Assembly (NCBI RefSeq): GCF_029931775.1
Contig: NC_079325.1
Span: 57,148,286 to 57,212,285 of the forward strand
Direction of reading: 5' to 3'
Origin: Euleptes europaea
Lineage: Eukaryota; Chordata; Lepidosauria; Squamata; Sphaerodactylidae
DNA: 64,000 nucleotides
Below are positions 56,346 to 64,000 of the stretch, one piece after another. A model generated the notes under the pieces. The model was not told the DNA's origin. It saw only the letters and a program-made list of their open reading frames with translations, and did not search any database. Positions within the stretch are counted from its first letter, which is position 1; every line of letters begins with the position of its first letter. Both the position numbers and the translations under genes were made by a program.

Positions 56346-56381
56346 CTACGACTGCGCCTTGCTCTGAAGCCAGGCCTCCAT
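56346..56381 (-). other. Short upstream reading frame before BRD3OS
   Basis: An 11-codon ATG-to-stop frame on the minus strand ends two bases before the BRD3OS ATG. If the transcript includes it, it could lower translation of the microprotein or feed it by reinitiation. This is inference; the transcript start is not known. Confidence 0.35.
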
Positions 56382-57689
56382 CGTTTCTAGCGGCATCTCA
56401 CAAGTGAAACCAGCATGTTTGGGTTCCGAGCTGGAAGTGCAAGGTGTAAAGTATGCTTGGTAACCTTTGGCCCATGTGGTGTGCTGGAGGTGGTGTTTGT
56501 GACATGGAACTTGCCAGCAGTTGGGTCACCTTTCCTGAGTACCAAGATGAAGGACCGCAGCAAAGCCCGCCAGCCTGCTGGCTCCACAGCTTTTACAGTC
56601 CTGTTTCATCCTGCCAATTCCTCTGTCTTTGGATTTCAGAATCACACAGGTGTATGGAAAGAGATTTCGTGTCTGAAGAGGAAGCGGCTTGCTGGACCAT
56701 GAGGAACCTTCCAGAAGAGGCCTTGTGCTCCTCTGCTGCCTGCACCCGTTCCTGTCTCTCAGGCCTCTTGGACTCTCCTTCAGCTCCACCCCCACCCCAA
56801 TTTTGCCTTCCTTCTTTCAAGCCTATGCTGCTTCTAGTCTGAGCTCTTTTCCCACTGGACCTGATCCAGCAGAGACGGAAGAACACGGAATGGAAACCTC
56901 TCCACCAATGGCATACCAGGCCCTTCCCAGTCTTGCGGCCTGCTTCGGTACGCCAAAGGAAGATGAACGCGAAGGCCACCCCCTCCGGCTGCCTGAGCTT
57001 GGTTTGGCGTCTGACTCAGAGAGGAGCAGCTACCTGGAGCCGGATGCTACATTCCTGGCCACGGAGCGCAACTGATGACCGCCGACGCCACTCTTCCTGT
57101 AACAGGTTGTGCATCTTTCCTTCGTGTTGGTGCTGGTCCTCATGACTTCCCTGGCAAGAATTGGGATAAACAGCAGAGACAAATCAGGGTTCTTTCCCTG
57201 CCAGGATCAGGCTGGTTGCAGAGAACAGAGACGTGTCTGGAAAAAAGGACAAACCTCTCCTGGCAAGATGGAGGAAGATGCTGTATCCATAACCCCAACT
57301 CACAGGGTCAGTCAAGCTTGCAAGAAGAGATGTGGTACAGCCCTTGCTGAACCATACTACTTTGGGTTGCAAGTGTGGAGGGGGGGGGGAATAACCCCTT
57401 TGAATGCTTTCTGCACATGCAAAACTAGTGTGCCTGGGAGGAGGTGAGGCCACGTCTCCTCCCTGGCACCTTAAGGGCGTTTTTGTATGTGGCTGACCTT
57501 TCAAATACGCAGAGCTCATACCTACAGTCAGCAGTGGGGCAGCTTGTGCAGGTTGGAAGAGCCGCTGAACCCAGAACCTGTGCATACAGGTCATCTGGAG
57601 GTGAGCTCAATACATTCTGCATAGGCTCAGAGGCGCTCTTTATTACTGTCCCCTGGCCATGAAGAGCAACACCAAGAAGGCAGACGGGG
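56382..57689 (-). other. BRD3OS: Likely BRD3OS intron and exon edge
   Basis: An acceptor candidate (GCTTCCTCTTCAG on the minus strand) sits at 56673-56685. The remainder shows no gene; open frames on both strands are short and not similar to known proteins. Confidence 0.35.
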
Positions 57690-58583
57690 GGGGGGGGTGA
57701 ATCGCACGTGTGTGTGTGTGGGGGGGGGGGGTTGGTCTTTCCCACACTGCCTCCAACCGAGGCCCCCTGCCAGCCAGCCAGCCAGCCAGCCCCGCCTGCC
57801 CACGCACGGTGTCCCAGGAGGCGGCGGCTGCCCAGAGCCAGCTGCTTCCCCCAGGCCGCTTAGCAGGCCTGGGGAGGGGGCCGGGGAGGGGGCGGGGGGG
57901 GCCCCTGCCCAGCACGCTGCCTGCCAGGGCTGTGAGCAGCTGCAAGGCAGCAGGGGCTGCAAGGCACAAAAGGGGGGCGCCACAGCCCGGCCCAGGCACT
58001 GGAGGGGCGCAGAAAGGAGTCCGTCTGTTTTGCAGGGTCGCAAATGCGCCGCGTGGGGGGGGGGCGGGTTCGTGCCGCACGTGATGCTCTGAAACGAGTT
58101 GGGGGGCGGGGGGGGCAGCGCTGCAAATATCCCACCTCCTCCCCCCCACCCACCCACGCACCCCCCCCCCGGCTTCGACACGCCCAGCCATCCAGCCCCT
58201 TCGTGCCGCAGAGGGCCGCGGCCGGGCCCTTCTCGGACACGGGAACCCTCCCGAGTCGCCTCTTCACACGTGACGCTGGGCAGGCGAGGCCCCCCCGCTT
58301 CTGCAGGGGCGGGAGGAGCCGGGTCGGGGCCCTGCGCTGACCGGGGGGGGGGGCGGGAGGAGGTCGCCCCGGGGGCCCTGGTGGGAAGCGGCCTCGCAAC
58401 GACCCCCACACCCCCCACCCCACCCCAGACACGCGCGCTCACTCACCCGCCCGCCGTGGGCCCGGCCCGCCGCCGCGTCTCCACGGAGACGGAAGAGGAG
58501 GAGTGGGGGGGCGGGGGGGGGGGCGCCGAGCGCGTCAAGCCCCCCCCCCGGCGGAGCGCCTCCCCCCACTCCGGACTGGGCCA

Positions 58584-58616
<33 letters not shown>

Positions 58617-58740
58617 TCTCCTGCTAATCCAGCTGATCTCCAGCCGACAGAGAACAGGCCACCTGGAGGGAATGGCCGCTGGGGCCATTGGACTCTACGA
58701 CACTGAAGTCCCGCCCCTCCTCAAACCCCGCCCTCCTCAG
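57690..58740 (-). promoter_or_regulatory. BRD3OS: CpG-rich block, likely BRD3OS promoter and first exon
   Basis: This kilobase is very G+C rich and dense in CG dinucleotides, unlike its surroundings. On the minus strand it has a CCAAT box near 58688, a (CTG)10 run at 58586-58615, and a GGCGG|GTGAGT donor whose exon would end at 58447. A pyrimidine-rich acceptor candidate nearer BRD3OS lies at 56673-56674. Together these suggest a non-coding first exon upstream of BRD3OS. The long reading frames through this block, including a 340-codon one on the plus strand, are a by-product of base composition. Exon edges are inference. Confidence 0.55.
58586..58615. repeat. (CAG)10 trinucleotide repeat
   Basis: Ten perfect CAG units lie inside the CpG-rich block. 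They read CTG on the BRD3OS strand and would lie in its predicted 5' non-coding exon. Confidence 0.95.
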
Positions 58741-59761
58741 GCTCCGCCCCCCAAAACCTCCCGCCGGTGGCAAAGAGGCACCTGGGCAACCCCACTCCTT
58801 GCCTCTGAGGGCCCCCTAGGTAACTCCACTGGCCCCCCGGGGGGTGGTCCAGCCCACTTTGGGCCCCACCGCTCTAGGCCGCGGGCGGGATCCAAGAGGC
58901 CCCAGTTGTCGTCTTCGACAGGCAGGAGTTCTTCCCACGAAGACCACGGAGGGAGTCTTTCCTCTCGCTTCCTTGCCCTGGGAGCAGAGCCCCCCTTTCC
59001 TGCCACGCAAAGAACCGGGGCACCCTTGGCTAGGCCTACCAGGGGGTCAGCGCTGAGCTCGCCTAGCAGTTCCCAAAAAACCAGGCATCCAGGCAGGTAT
59101 CCTAAGAAGCAGGTTTATTAAGGGAGGCGTGCAACGAGGAGCAGATTCTGACGCTAAGCTATTCATGGACTTCAATGGGGGGAAAGGGACAGGGCAGCAC
59201 ATAATAACAGAAATCAAACAGTACGTTGGTTGCCAGGACGATTCCCTGGTTCCCAGGAAGGCTGACAGTTACAGTTTACAGTTACAGTATCACACTTTCA
59301 GCAATCCCAGCACACAAAACAATAGCTAAGCTAACCAAGCCAGAGTCCTCGGAGAGCCACCTGCGCGCAGGGCATGACTTCCAGGCCGGTGCCTGACATT
59401 CTGCCCCCCTTAAGACCCTCCTCCCGCCACGTCCGAAAGGGAGGGCTCGTCGGGATAGGACACATGAAATTGTCGGATCAGTCGAGGGGCGGAGACGTGA
59501 CGATGCTTCACCCATTCATCATGGGCGGGACCAAAGTGTTTCCAACGAACAAGGTATTCCAACCCCCCCGCCCCCACCCCAATGAATGCGGGAATTGAGG
59601 ACTTTGGAAACTTCACAGTGTTCTTGCCCTCCCACCATCCTAGGTACCTCTGCGGGGCTTTCCGGATGTCATTGAGGTGAGGGTGCATACTGTTTCAGAA
59701 GACTCACATGAAACACTGGATGAACCCTCCTCAACGCTTTGGGAAGAGTGAGCTCGACAGT

Positions 59762-62455
59762 AAGAGCATAAGAAAGGCTCTGCTGGATCAGACCAAGGCC
59801 CATCAAGTCCAGCAGTCTGTTCACACAGTGGCCAACCAGGTGCCTCTAGGAAGCCCACAGACAAGATGACTGCAGCACCACCATCCTGCCTGTGTTCCAC
59901 CGCACCCAAAATAATAGGCATGCTCCTCTGATACTAGAGAGAATAAATATGCAGCATGACTAGTATCCATTCTAACTAGCAGCCATGAATACCCCTCTCC
60001 TCCATGAATATGTCCACTCCCCTCTTAAAGCCCTCCAAGCTGGCAGCCATCACCACATCCTGGGGCAGGGAGTTCCACAATTTAACTATGTGTTGTGTGA
60101 AAAAATACTTCCTTTTATCTGTTTTGAATCTCTCACCCTCCACCTTCAGCAGATGATCCCGTGTTCTAGTACTATGAAAGAGGGAGAAAAACTTCTCCCT
60201 GTCCACTCTCTCCAAACCATGCATAATTTTATAGACCTCTTATCATGTCTCCCCTCAGCCGCCTTCTTTCCAAGCTAAACAGCCCTAAGTGTCTTAACCG
60301 CTCCCCATAGGACAGTTGCTCTAGTCCCCTAATCATTTTGGTTGCTCTTTTCTGCACCTTCTCAAGCTCTGTAATATCCTTTTTTAGGTGTGGTGACCTG
60401 AACTGTACACAGTATTCCAAGTGTGGTCTCACCATAGATTTGTACAAGGGCAGTATGATATCAGCAGTTTTATTCTCTATTCCTCGTCTAATTATAGCCA
60501 GCATGGAATTTGCCTTTTTTACAGCAGCCGCACACTGGGTTGACATCTTCATCGAGCCATCCACTACCACCCCGAGATCCCTTTCTTGGACTGTTGCTGC
60601 CAGCACAGATCCCACCAGTGTATATGTGAAGTTGGGATTTTTTGCCCCAATATCCATCACTTTACACTTGCTCACATTGAATCTCATCTGCCATTTTAAT
60701 GCCCATTCTTCCAGTATGCAGAGATCCTTCTGGAGCCGATTTTGTTTTAACCACCCTAAATAATTTGGTGTCATCTGCAAACTTGGCTACTTCACTGTTT
60801 AACCCCAACTCCAGGTCATTGAACAGGTTGAAAAGCACCGGTCCCAACACAGATCCCTGAGGCACCCCACTGCTCACATCCCTCCATTGGGAGAACTGAC
60901 CATTGATTCCTACTCTCTGCTTCCTATTTTTCAGCCAGCTCTCAATCCATAAGAGGACTTGTCCTCTTATCCCGTGACTATGAAGTTTACTTAGCAGTCT
61001 TTGGTGGGGGACTTTGTCAAAAGCTTTTTGGAAATCCAAATACACAATATCCACAGGCTCATTCCTGTCCACATGCTTATTGACACTTTCAAAAAACTCT
61101 AATAGGTTAGTGAGACAGGACCTACCCTTACAGAAGCCATGTTGGGTTTTGCCCAGCAGACCTTGCCCTTCTATATGCTTGACAATTCTATCTTTAATAA
61201 TGCTAATTTACCCGGAACAGACGTTAAGCTAACTGGCCTGTAATTTCCTGGTCCCCCCTGGAACCTTTTTTATAAATGGGTGTTACATTGGCCATTCTCC
61301 AGTCTTCTGGTACAGAGGCTGATCGAAGGGACATATTACATACCGTATATACTCGCGTATAAGCTGAGTTTTTCAGCCCAAAAAAAGGGCTGAAAAAGCC
61401 AAACTCGGCTTATACGCGTGTCAATACGGTAGAGGAGGGAGGGGGGAACTTACTGGCGTCACCGCCCCCATCGCTGCTGGGCCCGCGTGGCTTCCTCTGG
61501 CCGGCAGAGGCTTGCAGGGGCCTCCTGCAAGCCCAGGAAGGCCGCGCCGCCGCCACCGATTCGCTGCCTCTCCCAGTGAGTAGGGGATTCAGGAGCTCTT
61601 CCCCCTCCCCCCTTGGATGGCACTGGGGTCGGGGTGGGTCGGGAGGGCCCGGGAGGCCGGCAGGAGGGCGACCTGGGGCAGGGGTGAGATCATCCCTGCG
61701 CTCTAAAATGGCGGCTGCCATTTTAGAGCGCAGCATTACCGGTAAAGGGAATTTCTTATTGACCCTCGGCTTATACGCGGGTCAATAAGAAATTCCCTTT
61801 TCTGGCCTCAAATTTGGGGGGGGGGTCAGCTTATACTCGGGTCGGCTTATACCCGAGTATATACGGTATATTTGTTAGAAGTTCAGCGATTTCCCATTTG
61901 AGTTCTTGAAGAACTCTAGGATGAATACCATCTGGTCCCTGTGACTTGTCAGTTGGCAGTTTGTCTAGACGTTCTAGGACTTCCTGCCTTGTTACCACTA
62001 TTTGCCGCAGTTCCTCATTTTCCCCTCTCCAAAATCTCTGTTCAGGAGAAGGAATCTGCCCTGTATCTTCAGCAGTGAAGACAGATGAGAAGAATTCATT
62101 TAGTTTTTCAGCAATTGCTTTATCCTCCCTTAGAGTTCCTTTACTCCCATTGTCATCCAATGGTCCAACCGCTTTCCTAGCTGGTTTCCTACCCCTAATA
62201 TACTTAAAGAATTTCTTATTGTTTGTTTTGATGTGTTTAGCAATAAGCCCCTCAAAATCATTTTTTGCATCTCTAATTATCTGCTTGCATTTCCAGTCTC
62301 TGAAGGAAGACTTTTTTTCTCTAATTGCTTCCTTCACCTTACCCATTAGCCATGGGGGTGACCTCTTATACTTATTACTACCTTTCCTGACCTGCGGTAT
62401 ACAAGCTAGCTGAGCCTCTAGTAATGTGGACTTGAGTAACCCCCAAACGTTGTTA
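59762..62455 (-). mobile_element. CR1 LINE inserted in Gypsy copy A, itself holding a MITE
   Basis: Starting from its 5'-ward end at about 62455, the minus strand encodes 'PPWLMGKVKEAIREKKSSFR', 'GPDGIHPRVLQELKWEIAEL' and, past the MITE, '[20 protein letters not shown]'. '[16 protein letters not shown]' and the final 'ERFKTDKRKYFF' block follow (60224-59976). Frame changes break it. The 3' end is near 59762. It is the longest CR1 in the window, about 2.2 kb without the MITE. Confidence 0.9.
61343..61866. mobile_element. Palindromic MITE with TA target duplication and inner hairpins
   Basis: The ends CCGTATATACTCG and, inverted, the same 13 bases are flanked by TA on both sides (61341-61342, 61867-61868). 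The TIR continues with GTATAAGC-type blocks. Inside are two further hairpins: a 34-base perfect palindrome centred near 61716 (GCGCTCTAAAATGGCGG...), and GGGAATTTCTTATTGACC at about 61747 with its complement at about 61776. Comparison with uninterrupted CR1 copies at 19721 and 31851 shows the insertion site. Confidence 0.92.
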
Positions 62456-62825
62456 ATGATTCTGGCAATGGGAAACGGACTGATACATTTTTCACTCAGT
62501 TTTCTGGAGGGTCTTAAGGACTGTAAATTTTTGGTTGAGAGGAACACCAGATCCCCCACCCTGAAAACTCAACCAGGTGACCGATGTTTATCGGCTTCAG
62601 CTTTGTATTTTCGTTTGGCCCAAACTAAGTTCTGGGTTAATCAAGTCCATGTGGTTTGAATGGTTTGGATCCAATCTGCAATTTTGGGACCACCCCTCCT
62701 CCCCCGAGACACCCACATGTCCAATGAATTCTTTACCATGGACAGCGTAGAACGGGCTAAACCCAGTGGATTGATGTACAGAGTTATTGTATGCATATCA
62801 GCAAAAGGCAACAGGTCTACCCATC

Positions 62826-64000
62826 TGTGAGCTCTAGTCCTGTGATAATCCCATAACCAGACTCAGCAGGCAGATGTCCTACGAAAAGCTGATTTATTAG
62901 GAAGGTTCAACGGAAATCAGAAGCCAGGAATCAAAAGGATACTAGTGAGGATCAATTGTACAGTGCATGGCATAAATAGACAATCAAAAGACAAATAGCC
63001 CAGAGTACCATGGTAACCCTCCTCCCAAGAGCGACTTCCAGAGGTTCCCACGAAGGGAGTCAAAACACTTAGAAAAAGGAATAACACCTTGGCCTTGGCT
63101 GGCATCAGGCTCACCCACAACATACCATTCTCAGGCGATGCCTGACATTCTGCCCCCCCCCAAGTCCTCCTTCACCCCCCCCAGGAGCGGGTTTTTGTGG
63201 ATTGGCGGTGTGGAATTCTCGAACCAGACGGGGGGCGGAGACATGGTTCGCATGCACCCATTCATTCTGATCAGAACTGAAATGTTTCCAACAAACCAAA
63301 TACTGAAGGGTACCACGGTGGATACGGGAGTCCTGGATTTTAGATACTTCAAAATGCTTCTCTCCCCCCCCCCACACCATTTCAGGCACCTCAGGAGGTG
63401 GCTCGGGATGCCACTGAGGGGAGGGAACGTGTCATTTGAGGAGACTAATGTGAAACACCAGGTGAACTCTTCGTAGAGATTTGGGCAGGGAGAGTTCAAC
63501 TGTCACTGCATTGATAACTCTGGAAATGGGAAAGGGTCCCACATATTTGGCACTGAGCTTTCCACACGGGTGGGTGGACCGTAGGTTCTTGGTGGAGAGA
63601 TATACCAGATCTCCCACCTTGCAATCCCACCCCATAGATTGATGTTTGTCAGCCTGAGCCTTGTATTTGCGTTTGGCTCGTTCCAGATTTTTAATCATCC
63701 ATGGCCAGGTCGTTTGAATTGTACCATTGGGCTACATGAGCACCACCCTCCTCCCCTGAAACATCAATATAACCAATGGGACCAAACTCCTTACCATACA
63801 CAACTTGAAAAGGGCTGAGCCCTGTAGACTGATGCACAGCATTATTGTAAGCATATTCAGCAAAAGGTAGTAGGTCTACCCAATCATCCTGATGGTAATT
63901 GACATAACAGCGTAAATAACATCCTAATACAGCATTTACTCGTTCGGTTTGACCATCCGTTTGGCGATGGTAAGCACTCGACAGTCCCTGCTCCACCCCC
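62826..64000 (-). mobile_element. Gypsy element copy B (fossil), runs past the window
   Basis: A terminal repeat of 322 bp (62826-63147) is followed by a polypurine tract (as read on the minus strand), a chromodomain region (63389-63150), and integrase C-terminal and core regions (63698-63432, 63996-63691). The remaining pol and the second repeat lie right of the window. Within view it shows a few breaks. It interrupts Gypsy copy A, so it is the younger of the two. Confidence 0.9.

Larger units (their letters stand above)
59053..62825 (-). mobile_element. Gypsy element copy A (fossil), split by CR1 and cut by Gypsy copy B
   Basis: The copy is a chromodomain-bearing Gypsy on the minus strand. 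Its terminal repeat lies at about 59053-59398, followed by a chromodomain region (59410-59688). The end of integrase appears at about 62456-62825. The gap between (59762-62455) is a CR1. It is broken and incomplete, with at least three interruptions, and clearly older than the CR1 and Gypsy B within it. Confidence 0.85.

Noticed and set aside
58099-59121. 340-codon proline-rich reading frame on the plus strand
   Set aside because: It follows GC-rich composition, ends inside a Gypsy terminal repeat and resembles no known protein. The minus-strand frames of 271 and 190 codons in the same block are equally composition-driven.
53456-64000. Exons of VAV2 or WDR5, neighbours of BRD3 in mammals
   Set aside because: No frame resembling the VAV2 calponin-homology start or WDR5 WD repeats was found in the window; only BRD3OS is recognised.

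Overview
The window is vertebrate nuclear DNA, almost certainly from a squamate reptile and probably a lizard. The anchor gene is BRD3, a BET-family bromodomain gene. The repeats around it (tRNA-derived and 5S rRNA-derived SINEs of squamate type, several CR1 and L2 LINEs, chromodomain Gypsy elements, hAT elements) fit squamates and not birds or mammals. The species cannot be told from the sequence alone.

BRD3 runs left to right. All 11 coding exons lie between 5851 and 51044, every junction is GT-AG, and all phases agree. They give a complete 727-residue protein with two bromodomains, a basic/coiled-coil middle, an ET domain and a serine-rich tail. The non-coding first exon and the promoter lie left of the window or were not recognised in 1-5687. 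The 3' UTR ends near 53455.

Convergent with BRD3, on the minus strand at 56089-56343, is an intact 84-codon reading frame that I recognise as BRD3OS, the tail-to-tail neighbour of BRD3 in mammals. It ends in a CaaX box (Cys-Thr-Ile-Met). A CpG-rich block at about 57690-58740 is its likely promoter and first exon.

The rest is mostly transposon sequence. Region by region: 1-5687 holds L2, SINE and palindromic-element remains. Intron 3 holds a CR1 split by a Gypsy element, and a CR1 tail rebuilt from pieces of nearby BRD3 sequence, including 31 bases of exon 4. Introns 4 and 6 hold CR1 copies, one with another LINE inside it. Introns 7 to 10 hold hAT and palindromic elements, including an hAT element ending 69 bases before exon 10. 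The right end (59053-64000) is a nest: a palindromic MITE inside a CR1, that CR1 inside Gypsy copy A, and Gypsy copy B inserted in the same copy A.

I found no new multi-gene system. The observations most worth following up are the BRD3OS microprotein with its predicted prenyl anchor, the templated insertion copying BRD3 exon 4, the hAT elements placed at functional borders of both genes, and the multi-arm palindromes.
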